A stretch of DNA of 64,000 nt from Cellvibrio sp. pealriver. Lineage in GTDB: Bacteria > Pseudomonadota > Gammaproteobacteria > Pseudomonadales > Cellvibrionaceae. A program made the translations under genes and the position numbers. The DNA lies in contig NZ_KQ236688.1 in NCBI RefSeq assembly GCF_001183545.1, positions 773,149-837,148 on the forward strand, read 5' to 3'. Shown piece after piece: positions 17,635 to 26,411 of this stretch (position 1 is the stretch's first letter; the number at the start of each line of letters is the position of its first letter). The notes below the pieces were generated by a model. The model did no database searches. It was not told the origin of the DNA and was given only the letters and a program-made list of their open reading frames with translations.

Positions 17635-18132
17635 ATGCAGTTCTTTAAGATGTTGTCTTTGGCGGGAGCAGCAATGCTGGCCGTTGGTTCAATGAGTGTT
17701 AATGCAACTCCAGTATCCTGCTCATGGGTTACCACGAGTGGTGGTGGTTCAGGTGGTTACGGACAATTCAATCAAAGCTGTAAAGATGCAAGCAACTCAA
17801 CGATTGCTTCTCGCCAAATTAATTCAACACCGACGGGATCAACCTGTACGATGACCTTTGTTGCTGCAGGGTACGATTATTCAGGCTCAGCCTGTAGTCC
17901 TTCATTTTTCACTGTAGGTTCCTCTTCAGTATCCAGTGTAAGCACCAGCTCCGCTCCTGCAACCAAAGTGGTGAATGGCGTTACAGTACCCTTCACTGCA
18001 ACTGTTTGGACCCAAGGAACTTGCTACTCTTACGGTTGCTCTACGCCATCACAAACCTGCTATAACACTTATAGAGGTACATTTGCTATGGCACCATACC
18101 CTTCACAAAACTACGTTTGCTATACCAACTAA
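17635..18132 (+). CDS. Secreted cysteine-rich hypothetical protein
   Basis: A 165-residue protein with a clear signal peptide (MQFFKMLSLAG, cleavage near VNA-TPV). The mature part is rich in Ser, Thr, Gly and Cys, with about eight Cys arranged in pairs that could make disulfides. Examples are CSWV and QSC near the start, and TCYSYGCSTPSQTCY near the end. AAGGAG precedes the ATG and a terminator follows at 18175-18211. I do not recognise a family. It is probably a periplasmic or extracellular protein. Confidence 0.75.
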   Translation: MQFFKMLSLAGAAMLAVGSMSVNATPVSCSWVTTSGGGSGGYGQFNQSCKDASNSTIASRQINSTPTGSTCTMTFVAAGYDYSGSACSPSFFTVGSSSVSSVSTSSAPATKVVNGVTVPFTATVWTQGTCYSYGCSTPSQTCYNTYRGTFAMAPYPSQNYVCYTN

Positions 18133-18174
18133 CCTTATTGGTACATTCGTTTTTATTTTGTGAATCTGATTAAT

Positions 18175-18211
18175 AAAAGCCGGACTACCTTCCAGTGGTT
18201 CGGCTTTTTTT
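18175..18211 (+). terminator. Rho-independent terminator
   Basis: An imperfect long stem (AAAAGCCGGAC with GGTTCGGCTTTT, a few mismatches) and a run of seven T. It ends the gene for the Cys-rich secreted protein and lies before hrpA. Confidence 0.8.
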
Positions 18212-18326
18212 ACGCGCATACGCTTTCATTGCCCACATCTTGATCCCCACGTATCATCCCGATCCTATTTCCAGCGCCATTTTCCTGATGGTGTTTACAG
18301 GGTTATTAAGCAGTTATTGGGTCGCT

Positions 18327-21300
18327 ATGTTGAATATTTGGTCAAGTTATAAACAGTCTATCGTCAATGTCATGGGACGTGACCGATATAAGCTTGGGCG
18401 GCGCTTGGGTGAGTTGGAAAAGCTGGCGCGGGCGGGTAAGCCTTATGAGGAGGCGCTGGAGAAGTGGCAGGGGCAATTGGCGAAGTCACAGGCAGAAGTT
18501 GAGCGTCGCCAGTTGTTGGTACCTGAGCAGATTGAATTCCCTAATTTACCCGTATGTGAAAAGCGCGATGAAATTGCGCAGATTATTGCGGCGAATCAGG
18601 TAGTGGTGTTGGCGGGCGAGACGGGTTCCGGTAAGACCACGCAAATTCCCAAAATATGCTTGAGTATTGGCCGTGGTGTAAATGGTCTTATTGGCCATAC
18701 CCAGCCGCGCCGGATTGCGGCGAATACGGTGGCTAACCGTATCGCAGAAGAATTGAAAACCACGCTTGGTGAAAAGGTGGGTTATCAGGTTCGGTTTAGT
18801 GATCAATCCAATGACAATACTCTAATCAAAGTAATGACCGACGGGATTTTACTCGCGGAAATCCAGAATGATCCTTTCCTGAATAAATACGACACGCTAA
18901 TTATTGATGAGGCGCATGAGCGCAGTTTGAATATCGATTTTTTGCTTGGCTATTTAAAACAGCTTTTACCAAAACGCCCCGATTTAAAATTAATTATTAC
19001 CTCCGCGACCATCGACCTTGAGCGATTCTCGCAGCATTTTAATAACGCCCCGATCATTGAAGTCTCTGGCCGTACTTATCCTGTTGAGGTCTGGTATCGC
19101 CCGCTCTATGAATTTGAAGCGAGTGATGATAGCGATGCAGAGCCAGATCAATATGCCGCGATTGTCGATGCAGTACATGAAATTGAACTTAACGAAAAAA
19201 CCGGTTCCGGTGTTCGCGGTGGCGATATTCTGGTGTTCTTGAGTGGTGAGCGCGAAATTCGTGAGACTGCCGAAGCGTTGCGCAAAGCACAATTTGCACA
19301 TATGGAAGTGGTGCCATTTTATGCACGCCTGAGCTTGGCCGAACAGCAAAAAGTATTTGCACCGCACACCGGTCGCCGCATTGTGCTCGCGACAAACGTG
19401 GCAGAAACCTCGATTACTGTACCGGGTATTCGCTATGTAATTGATCCGGGTTTTGCGCGTATTAGTCGTTACTCTTATCGCACCAAAGTGCAGCGTTTGC
19501 CGATTGAGCCAGTATCCCAAGCCAGTGCCAACCAGCGCAAAGGTCGCTGTGGTCGCGTTGCTGAAGGCATTTGTATTCGCTTATACAGCGAAGAGGATTT
19601 TAATTCGCGCCCCGCGTTTACCGATGCGGAAATCCTGCGCACTAATCTTGCCGCGGTTATTTTGCAAATGCTGCAATTGCGCATGGGGGATATCCATAAA
19701 TTCCCCTTTATCGATGCGCCTGATCATCGCTTGATTAGCGATGGTTTTAAACTGCTGGAAGAATTGCATGCGGTTAATTCCAAAAATCAATTGACCCCAA
19801 TTGGCCAGCAGCTGAGTAAATTGCCGCTTGATCCGCGTCTTGCGCGCATGCTGATCTCTGCACAAGAGCAATCCTGCGTGCGTGAATTGCTGATTATTGC
19901 CAGTGCGCTGTCAGTGCAAGATCCGCGCGAGCGGCCGGTTGAAAAACAGCAAGCTGCCGACCAAATGCATCGCCGTTTTTGGGCTGAGCATACCGACTTT
20001 GCCGGTTTTATTAATCTGTGGGATTACTTTGAAACCCAGCGGCAGGCACTCACGCAAAATCAATTGCGCAAACTATGCAAAAAAGAATTTCTGTCGTATT
20101 TGCGGTTGCGTGAATGGCGCGATGTGCATCACCAGTTGTGTGTTGCAGTCAAAGACTTGGGCATTCGCGTTAATACTGAGCCAGCAAATTATGAGTCTGT
20201 GCATAAAGCGCTGTTGACCGGTTTGTTGGGAAATTTAGGCTTTAATCACGAAGAGCGCGAGTACTTAGGTGCGCGTAATCGAAAATTTTCTATCTTCCCA
20301 GGATCATCACTTGCGAAAAAAACGCCCAAGTGGATCATGGCGGCAGAGTTGATTGAAACCTCAAAATTGTTTGCGCACACGGTTGCCAAAATTGAACCTG
20401 AGTGGGTCATTGCGGCTGCGGAGCATTTGATCAAGCGCCAGCATTTTGAACCCCATTATGATTCGCGCGCAGGGCAGGTGATGGCTTATGAAAAAATCAC
20501 CTTGTATGGATTGACGATTGTCGAGAAAAAATCGGTTAACTACAGTCATATCGATCAGGCTCAATCGCGTGAGGTTTTTATCCGTGCAGCGTTGGTAGAA
20601 GGGCAATACGTGCAACATTCCAAACGCAAACACTTACAACAACAAGCAGGATTTAAAGATTTTTATACGCATCAGCAAAACTTGTTGCAAGAGTTGGAAG
20701 ATTTAGAAGCGAAATCTCGCCGGCGCGATATTGTGGTAGATGAACAAGTTATTTTTGATTTTTATAACGAGCGTATTCCATCGCATATTACCAACCTTGC
20801 AGGGTTTGAATCTTGGCGTAAAAAAGCGGAGCAAAGTAATCCGCAACTGCTGTATATCACCCGCGAAACGTTGATGCGCCACGGTGCCGGTGATGTAACG
20901 GCTGCACAGTTTCCGAATGAGTTGGAATGGCGTGGTATGGTGTTCCCACTCAGTTACCATTTTGAACCCAATCACCCATTCGATGGTGTGAGTATTCATG
21001 TGCCGATGAGTGTGTTGCATCAGGTGCCTGAACATCGTTTGGAGTGGTTGGTGCCGGGAATGTTGCGCGATAAATGCATTGGGTTGATCAAATCCCTACC
21101 CAAAAATCTGCGCAAACATTTTGTGCCTGTGCCAGACGTTGTGGATAAAGTATTGGCTGTTGTTACGCCCGATAACAAACCATTAACTGAAATGATTGGC
21201 TTGCAATTAAAACGTTTAACCGGCGTAGACATTCCCAAAGACGCTTGGTTAGAAACCCAAGTAGATGACTATTACCGCTTTAATATCCATGTGGTGGACG

Positions 21301-22289
21301 ATAAAGGAAAAATTATCGCCAGCAGCCGCGATTTGGATTCACTGCGAAATAAATACCGTGAGCGGGTGCAACAAAATATTCAATCGGCAGCAACCGATAT
21401 TGAGCGCGATGCGATTACCAGTTGGGATTTTGATGAGTTGCATAAGTCGATTCAATTACCACGGGGTGGTATTAGTATTCGTGCGTATCCGGCACTGGTA
21501 GATAAAAATACCAGTGTCGCGTTGCAAGTACTCGATAGCCCGTTGCAGGCGTTGGATTTAACCCAGCGCGGTCTTGCTCGCTTGGTATATTTGTCGCTTG
21601 CACAAACGGTTAAATATTTGCAAAAAGAATTACTAAAAGGGCAAGAGGTTGCATTGACACTGGCTGGAATTGGAAACCGCGAGCAAGTAGCTGATGATTT
21701 GATTATGGCCGCGATCAAACAACTTGCGGTTCCGGATCAACAGCAGTTGCCACGCTCAAAGCCGGAATTTGATGCTTGTGTGGCAAATATAAAAGATAAG
21801 CTAACTGCATATGCGCAAGAATTGGCTAATCATCTTGTCAGTAGTTTGAAATTATTGGTCGATGTTAAAAAACAACTTAAACAGCAAAAAAATATGCTGA
21901 TATTGGCGTATACGATCAGCGATATTAATCAGCAATTAAGCCAGCTTTTTTATCCGGGGTTGGTCTATAAAACGCCGGCGCAATGGTTGTCGCAATATCC
22001 AAAATATATGCGCGGTATACAGCAACGTTTGGAAAAGGCGGCGCTCAATCCACAGAAAGATAAGCTGCAATTGGCAGAGGTTGCGCCACACTGGCAGCGT
22101 TTGGTGGATTATCTTGCGAAAGAGGGCGAGTATCGCCTCACGCAAAACGCAGCACTGCAAGATTACCGCTGGTGGATTGAGGAGCTGCGTATTTCTCTAT
22201 TTGCCCAAACCCTGAAAACCCAAGTGCCGGTATCGGATAAGCGTTTGGATAAACAGTGGGAGCAAGCCATGTTGGATGCGCAGGGATGA
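18327..22289 (+). CDS. hrpA: ATP-dependent RNA helicase HrpA (DEAH box)
   Basis: A 1320-residue DEAH-box RNA helicase; E. coli HrpA has 1300. In order there are Walker A GETGSGKTTQIPK, TQPRRIAA, the DEAH box IDEAHERSLN, SAT motif TSATIDLERF, motif VI region QRKGRCGRV, the helicase-associated domain, an OB-fold-like region and the long HrpA-specific C-terminus. I start at ATG 18327 because the segment YKQSIVNVMGRDRYKLGRRL aligns with the E. coli N-terminus, which requires residues before ATG 18372. The frame open from 18195 begins inside the preceding terminator. HrpA rescues stalled ribosomes on mRNA in E. coli. Confidence 0.94.
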   Translation: MLNIWSSYKQSIVNVMGRDRYKLGRRLGELEKLARAGKPYEEALEKWQGQLAKSQAEVERRQLLVPEQIEFPNLPVCEKRDEIAQIIAANQVVVLAGETGSGKTTQIPKICLSIGRGVNGLIGHTQPRRIAANTVANRIAEELKTTLGEKVGYQVRFSDQSNDNTLIKVMTDGILLAEIQNDPFLNKYDTLIIDEAHERSLNIDFLLGYLKQLLPKRPDLKLIITSATIDLERFSQHFNNAPIIEVSGRTYPVEVWYRPLYEFEASDDSDAEPDQYAAIVDAVHEIELNEKTGSGVRGGDILVFLSGEREIRETAEALRKAQFAHMEVVPFYARLSLAEQQKVFAPHTGRRIVLATNVAETSITVPGIRYVIDPGFARISRYSYRTKVQRLPIEPVSQASANQRKGRCGRVAEGICIRLYSEEDFNSRPAFTDAEILRTNLAAVILQMLQLRMGDIHKFPFIDAPDHRLISDGFKLLEELHAVNSKNQLTPIGQQLSKLPLDPRLARMLISAQEQSCVRELLIIASALSVQDPRERPVEKQQAADQMHRRFWAEHTDFAGFINLWDYFETQRQALTQNQLRKLCKKEFLSYLRLREWRDVHHQLCVAVKDLGIRVNTEPANYESVHKALLTGLLGNLGFNHEEREYLGARNRKFSIFPGSSLAKKTPKWIMAAELIETSKLFAHTVAKIEPEWVIAAAEHLIKRQHFEPHYDSRAGQVMAYEKITLYGLTIVEKKSVNYSHIDQAQSREVFIRAALVEGQYVQHSKRKHLQQQAGFKDFYTHQQNLLQELEDLEAKSRRRDIVVDEQVIFDFYNERIPSHITNLAGFESWRKKAEQSNPQLLYITRETLMRHGAGDVTAAQFPNELEWRGMVFPLSYHFEPNHPFDGVSIHVPMSVLHQVPEHRLEWLVPGMLRDKCIGLIKSLPKNLRKHFVPVPDVVDKVLAVVTPDNKPLTEMIGLQLKRLTGVDIPKDAWLETQVDDYYRFNIHVVDDKGKIIASSRDLDSLRNKYRERVQQNIQSAATDIERDAITSWDFDELHKSIQLPRGGISIRAYPALVDKNTSVALQVLDSPLQALDLTQRGLARLVYLSLAQTVKYLQKELLKGQEVALTLAGIGNREQVADDLIMAAIKQLAVPDQQQLPRSKPEFDACVANIKDKLTAYAQELANHLVSSLKLLVDVKKQLKQQKNMLILAYTISDINQQLSQLFYPGLVYKTPAQWLSQYPKYMRGIQQRLEKAALNPQKDKLQLAEVAPHWQRLVDYLAKEGEYRLTQNAALQDYRWWIEELRISLFAQTLKTQVPVSDKRLDKQWEQAMLDAQG

Positions 22290-22514
22290 CGGGTAGGGTT
22301 AGGTTGAGTTAACGGGTAGCGTTAAAAAGTGTTTAGCTGCTGTAACAAAGCCGGTGAATGTAAGTCTATCGGCTAAGCATTTGGTATTGGGCAGATTATT
22401 GATGCCATTATCTAACCGGACGCTGGATACACCGCTAGCCCTGTCGCCTTGGCTGTGCTAGTTTTTCTGTCGGCCTTACCGCCGTCAATAACACATAACC
22501 TGCTGGAGTGTATT

Positions 22515-22874
22515 ATGAATAACAAAATTTCTTCCATGTCTGCTTTGTTCGGCGCTGCCGTTGTTGCATCGGCTGCCTTGGCTCCTATCGCATCTGCTGC
22601 TGATGCAAATTTTACCGCGACTTCGCTGAATGCCGGTTACACCCTGGCAGATAATAGTTCTGCCAAATCTGAAGGTGAGCACAAATGTGGCGAAGGTAAA
22701 TGCGCCGCAGAACACAAAAAGTCTGATAAAGAAGGCAAATGTGGTGAGGGCAAGTGCGGCGAAGGAAAATGCGGAGCCGATAAAAAAGCCGAAGGTGAAG
22801 GCAAATGTGGCGAAGGAAAATGCGGTGAAGGCAAGTGCGGTGGCGATAAAAAAGAAGAGAAAAAAGCCGAGTAA
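22515..22874 (+). CDS. hvfA: EGKCG-repeat RiPP precursor (HvfA / bufferin-like)
   Basis: A 119-residue exported peptide precursor. An N-terminal signal (SALFGAAVVASAALAPIASAA) is followed by a linker and a Cys-rich, Lys/Glu-rich C-terminus. There are eight Cys, all in one motif type: one EHKCG, one EGKCA and six EGKCG, in two clusters separated by charged spacers. This matches the precursors of MNIO-modified RiPPs of the Hvf/bufferin type, where the Cys in EGKCG are converted to thiooxazole- or oxazolone/thioamide-type rings that bind copper. The start is ATG 22515 behind GGAG. The stop overlaps the next start (TAATG), so the three genes form an operon. The modification itself is inferred. 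Confidence 0.88.
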   Translation: MNNKISSMSALFGAAVVASAALAPIASAADANFTATSLNAGYTLADNSSAKSEGEHKCGEGKCAAEHKKSDKEGKCGEGKCGEGKCGADKKAEGEGKCGEGKCGEGKCGGDKKEEKKAE

Positions 22875-23737
22875 TGCGAGTTGATCCTGCCGCAGTGGAT
22901 TACACCGCTGCTATTAGCGGCGCAGGCCTTGGCTTGCGCCGCAGCCTCTTGAATACGCTGGAGCAATCAGCGCCGGACGATATTCATTTTATGGAAGTCG
23001 CGCCGGAAAATTGGATTAATGTTGGTGGACGTTTAGGTAAAAAATTCCGTTCATACACCGAACGTTTTCCCTTTGTTTGTCACGGCCTTTCGTTGTCCAT
23101 TGGTTCACCTGCACCGCTTAATACAGAATTATTATTGGCGATAAAAAAATTCATGCATGAACACAGTATTCGCTACTACAGCGAACATTTGAGTTATTGC
23201 AGTGATCACGGCCAGCTTTATGATTTACTCCCTATTCCGTTTACGGAAGAAGCAATCGATTACGTCGCTGAACGTATCCAGCGTGCACAAGATATTCTCG
23301 GGCAGCGTATCGCCATTGAAAACTCATCGTATTATTGTGCGCCCCAGCAAGAAATGAGCGAGAGCGATTTTATTAATGCCGTGATAAAAAAAGCGGACTG
23401 TGCGCTCTTGTTGGATGTTAATAATATTTACGTGAACAGCATTAATCACCGGTACGATCCTTACGAATTTTTGGCTAGCTTACCGGGTGAACGCACAGCC
23501 TATATTCATATTGCTGGCCATTTTGAAGAAGCAGAGGATTTGCGCGTGGATACGCACGGCACGCCCGTGATTAACCCCGTGTGGAAACTACTGGAAAAAA
23601 CCTATGAATTATTTGGCGTAAAACCCACTTTGTTGGAGCGGGATTTTAATATTCCACCGCTGCCGGAATTGATGAGTGAATTGGAAGAAATAAAAAAACG
23701 CCAGAAGCTATTTGCAACGGGAGCGCCGTTGCGATGA
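22874..23737 (+). CDS. hvfB: MNIO (DUF692) RiPP-modifying enzyme
   Basis: A 287-residue TIM-barrel enzyme of the multinuclear non-heme iron oxygenase family (DUF692, UPF0276). The family's metal-binding residues are in place: GLGLRRSL near the start, HFMEVAPENWI, VCHGLSLSIGS, YSEHLSY, AIENSSYY, LLLDVNNIYVN, YIHIAGHFE and DTHGTPV. The enzyme would oxidise the Cys of the EGKCG motifs in the upstream precursor. It overlaps the precursor stop by one base and the next gene by four (ATGA), indicating translational coupling. Confidence 0.93.
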   Translation: MRVDPAAVDYTAAISGAGLGLRRSLLNTLEQSAPDDIHFMEVAPENWINVGGRLGKKFRSYTERFPFVCHGLSLSIGSPAPLNTELLLAIKKFMHEHSIRYYSEHLSYCSDHGQLYDLLPIPFTEEAIDYVAERIQRAQDILGQRIAIENSSYYCAPQQEMSESDFINAVIKKADCALLLDVNNIYVNSINHRYDPYEFLASLPGERTAYIHIAGHFEEAEDLRVDTHGTPVINPVWKLLEKTYELFGVKPTLLERDFNIPPLPELMSELEEIKKRQKLFATGAPLR

Positions 23738-24474
23738 AAACATTCCAGCAAACTCAATTGGCATTTGCACAGCATATGCGCGCACCACATGAATATCCTG
23801 CACCGGCAGGAATAGAAGATCGTCGTGTGGGTATTTACCGCGAGTTGGTGTACAACAATATCGAAAGTTTGATTGCGACGGTTTTTCCTGTGCTGCGTTC
23901 GTTGTTGTCAGATTCCCATTGGCACAGCATGGTGCAGGATTTTATCCAGCACCATGAATGCAAAACGCCCTATTTTTTGGAAATCAGTGAAGAGTTTTTG
24001 CATTATCTTGTGCAGGAGCGTGGTGTGCGTGAGGGTGATCCGCCATTTTTGTTGGAGCTGGCACACTATGAATGGATTGAGTTGGCACTGGATGTGAGTG
24101 AAGATTCTATTCCCCCGGCAGGGGATTTGCCTGCCGATCTTATGGCTGCAAAACCGCGAGTCTCTCCTTTGGTCGCTGTTCTCGCGTATCAATATCCCGT
24201 CCATAAAATTTCCCCACAGTATCAACCGCAGCTTCCTGAGCCAGCGTATTTGGTTGTGTACCGCAACCGTGCGGATAAGGTATGTTTTATGGAAACCAAC
24301 CCACTAACCCAGCGATTGTTGTCGTTATTGCAATCCCGGTCAGATACTTTGGCTGATGTTGTGGCGACTATCGCTAAAGAGCTTGGGCATCAAGATAACA
24401 GTGATTTGGCTGCTAGTGCGCTGGAGCGGATAACCCATTTATGCAATGCAGGTGTGATTAGTCACTTTGAGTGA
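23734..24474 (+). CDS. hvfC: DUF2063 partner protein of MNIO enzyme
   Basis: A 246-residue protein of the DUF2063 family. It begins with a helical segment (TFQQTQLAFAQHMRAP), then IYRELVYNNIESLIATVFPVLRSLL, the hallmark of the family. A second domain follows after about residue 130. The family acts with MNIO enzymes, probably as the precursor-recognition partner. It overlaps hvfB by four bases. The fourth gene seen in many such operons, a DoxX-type membrane protein, is absent; the next gene is a porin with its own promoter region. Confidence 0.92.
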   Translation: MKTFQQTQLAFAQHMRAPHEYPAPAGIEDRRVGIYRELVYNNIESLIATVFPVLRSLLSDSHWHSMVQDFIQHHECKTPYFLEISEEFLHYLVQERGVREGDPPFLLELAHYEWIELALDVSEDSIPPAGDLPADLMAAKPRVSPLVAVLAYQYPVHKISPQYQPQLPEPAYLVVYRNRADKVCFMETNPLTQRLLSLLQSRSDTLADVVATIAKELGHQDNSDLAASALERITHLCNAGVISHFE

Positions 24475-24514
24475 TATTTGTACGGTGCTGCACTCTTTTT
24501 AGTCAGTGGTTGAC

Positions 24515-24531
24515 ATTTTGATTATCAAAAT
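24515..24531. promoter_or_regulatory. 17-bp perfect palindrome between hvfC and the porin
   Basis: ATTTTGAT and ATCAAAAT flank a single T. It is 40 bases after the hvfC stop and about 100 bases before the Pho box of the porin. It could be an operator for an unidentified regulator, or chance in AT-rich DNA. Confidence 0.35.
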
Positions 24532-24633
24532 CGAAAAAAATACGCAAAAAAATAGATTTTTGATCTAAAACCACGCCCAATCACAAGACTTCGTCATTTT
24601 TCTTTCTATACTTGATGCGCGTATTCGGTGCGT

Positions 24634-24662
24634 TTGTCATATTTCTGTAACTTTATGGTCAC
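24634..24662 (+). promoter_or_regulatory. Candidate Pho box upstream of porin
   Basis: Three 7-mer half-sites with exact 11-base spacing: TTGTCAT, ATTT, CTGTAAC, TTTA, TGGTCAC. The first 18 bases match the E. coli PhoB consensus (CTGTCAT-AWAW-CTGTCAY) at about 15 of 18 positions. It lies about 105 bases upstream of the porin start. Phosphate-starvation control is inferred. Confidence 0.65.
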
Positions 24663-24767
24663 ACAATGGCAATGCGACTGAAACACAAGTGTCATTATTT
24701 CAATAAGCCTGATCCCCGATGGCCAGGAATTGGACATCAAAAAACACACATCAAAGGAGTCAACTCC

Positions 24768-25739
24768 ATGAAAAAATCATTATTAGCGTTGCTGATCGCT
24801 TCCGTTATTCCCGCAGCTGCATTTGCCGATGTTGTTGTCTACGGTAAAGCAAACCTATCTGTGCAAAATGCAGATGAAGCTGAAGAATCAAAATTGGAAC
24901 TCGTGAGCAACGCCTCACGCATTGGCGTTAAAGGCAGTGAAGAAATCAATTCGGGCCTCAAGGCAATCTATCAGTTTGAATATCAAACCGAGGTTGATGA
25001 TGGTGCTGGTGGCTCCTCTAACCAAACGTTTACCCAGCGCAATATTTATGTAGGCCTGCAGGGCAGTGGCGGCACCATTATTGGTGGTCATTTTGATACC
25101 CCGGTGAAAACGGCTCAGGAAAAAGTGGATCTTTTCAATGACCTCGAAGGTGATATTAATTATCTGGTCGATGGCGAAACCCGTTCCAAGAATATTGTTC
25201 AATACACCACTCCTGCCTCATGGGGCGCTTTTGCAATCAATATTGCGGGTGTTGCTGCTGAAAATAATGCTGCAGATGATGGCGTGTCTGCTTCTGTTAC
25301 TTACACCACACCGGCGTTTTATGTAGCGCTTGCTGCAGAGCAGGACGTCAGTGCGCAAACCATGGATATTTTGCGTTTGGTTGGCCGTTATACCGTGGGC
25401 CCAGTTCAATTGGGCGCTTTGTTTGAACAATCATCCGTCAGTGCGTCTGTTGCGGGTACTGCCGTGGATTTGGATTCTGATGCGTGGTTAGTGTCGGCAA
25501 AATATAATGCAACCGATAAGTTTGCCTTGAAAGCACAGTACGGTGATGCGGGTATGGATGTCACCGCCGGTGGCTTGGTGGTTGATGCAGGTGGCGACTC
25601 TTTGAGTTTGGGTGCCGATTATTTGTTATCTAAAAATACCACTTTGTTTGGTTATTACACTCAAGAGACAGCTGAAGTTGATTCTGATGAAGTAGTGGAC
25701 GATAACTGGATTGGTGTAGGTATTGATCTTAAGTTTTAA
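24768..25739 (+). CDS. General porin family outer-membrane protein
   Basis: A 323-residue gram-negative porin. The start is ATG 24768 after AAAGGAGT. A signal peptide (KKSLLALLIASVIPAAAFA) is followed by DVVVYGKANLSVQN, the usual first strand, then VSNASRIGVKGSEEI and the alternating strands of a 16-strand barrel, ending in the required terminal Phe (GVGIDLKF). Such porins passively admit small hydrophilic solutes. The Pho-box-like array upstream suggests an anion- or phosphate-related porin, as with PhoE or OprP, though it does not closely resemble either. A strong terminator follows. Confidence 0.9.
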   Translation: MKKSLLALLIASVIPAAAFADVVVYGKANLSVQNADEAEESKLELVSNASRIGVKGSEEINSGLKAIYQFEYQTEVDDGAGGSSNQTFTQRNIYVGLQGSGGTIIGGHFDTPVKTAQEKVDLFNDLEGDINYLVDGETRSKNIVQYTTPASWGAFAINIAGVAAENNAADDGVSASVTYTTPAFYVALAAEQDVSAQTMDILRLVGRYTVGPVQLGALFEQSSVSASVAGTAVDLDSDAWLVSAKYNATDKFALKAQYGDAGMDVTAGGLVVDAGGDSLSLGADYLLSKNTTLFGYYTQETAEVDSDEVVDDNWIGVGIDLKF

Positions 25740-25756
25740 TGGTAAGGTTGATCCAA

Positions 25757-25786
25757 CAAAGGGTGCTTAGGCACCCTTTGTTTTTT
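25757..25786 (+). terminator. Rho-independent terminator after porin
   Basis: A perfect 10-bp stem CAAAGGGTGC / GCACCCTTTG, loop TTAG, then T6. Confidence 0.93.
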
Positions 25787-25841
25787 CTTACACTTGTTTT
25801 TTTATATTTGTTTTTTGCTTAATACAGCGCTGGGGATACTA

Positions 25842-26348
25842 ATGAAACCTATCATTTTTACAATGCAGTTATTGTTTATATCATCGCTGCTTACCTCTGC
25901 GGCATTTGCGGATGATGAGTGTGGCGCTGCAGTTGATGCCGCTGACTCCATGAATGTTAATCAAAAGGAATGTGACTATAGCGATAAAGGATTAAACGGA
26001 TTTCTTCATAAGGCATTTAAAAAAGGGAATGATGGTGCTGTGTTGGAGACTACTGATAGCAATCCATCATCATTAGCCAGTGCACAGGAAGAAAACATCC
26101 AGCGTAATTTCTCCGCATCTGTTAAGTCATACGCATTAACCGAAAGTAAACAACCAGTAAAAAAAGCGCAGGGCTTTTCACTGGAAGTGGAAGTTGATCA
26201 GTGGGCGAACTTGCCCGTAGCGAGAGCGCAGTTGTTGCCCAAGGCATTGGAGAAATGTGGAAAAGGCTTTTCTATCACAGGTGAGCATTATCGCAGTTTG
26301 GCCATGGGGCGAATTGAACTGCAGTTGCAGTTTGAATGTGATAAATAA
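25842..26348 (+). CDS. Hypothetical secreted protein
   Basis: A 168-residue exported protein. ATG 25842 gives a signal peptide (PIIFTMQLLFISSLL, cleavage near AFA-DDE). The mature protein has an N-terminal acidic stretch with two Cys (DECGAAV, QKECDYS), a Ser/Asn-rich linker, and a C-terminal half of about 75 residues with two more Cys (LEKCGKGF and FECDK) that may pair. I do not recognise the family. It ends at a bidirectional terminator shared with the convergent gene. It may be co-regulated with the porin, but that gene has its own terminator. Confidence 0.68.
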   Translation: MKPIIFTMQLLFISSLLTSAAFADDECGAAVDAADSMNVNQKECDYSDKGLNGFLHKAFKKGNDGAVLETTDSNPSSLASAQEENIQRNFSASVKSYALTESKQPVKKAQGFSLEVEVDQWANLPVARAQLLPKALEKCGKGFSITGEHYRSLAMGRIELQLQFECDK

Positions 26349-26364
26349 TGTAAGGTTTGAAAAT

Positions 26365-26394
26365 AAAAAAGGTCACAGCAATGTGACCTTTTTT
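26365..26394. terminator. Bidirectional terminator between convergent genes
   Basis: A stem AAAAAAGGTCACA / TGTGACCTTTTTT with a GCAA loop. The symmetric A and T runs let it serve both the plus-strand gene ending at 26348 and the minus-strand gene ending at 26412. Confidence 0.9.
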
Positions 26395-26411
26395 ACAGCT
26401 ATCGGCTTTTA

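Noticed and set aside
18195..18326. Longer hrpA start at 18195
   Set aside because: The added frame begins inside the terminator of the previous gene, and similarity to E. coli HrpA begins only from about 18327.
24510..24515. TTGACA as a -35 box for the porin
   Set aside because: No -10 element at the right spacing is visible; the Pho-type array is the better-supported signal.
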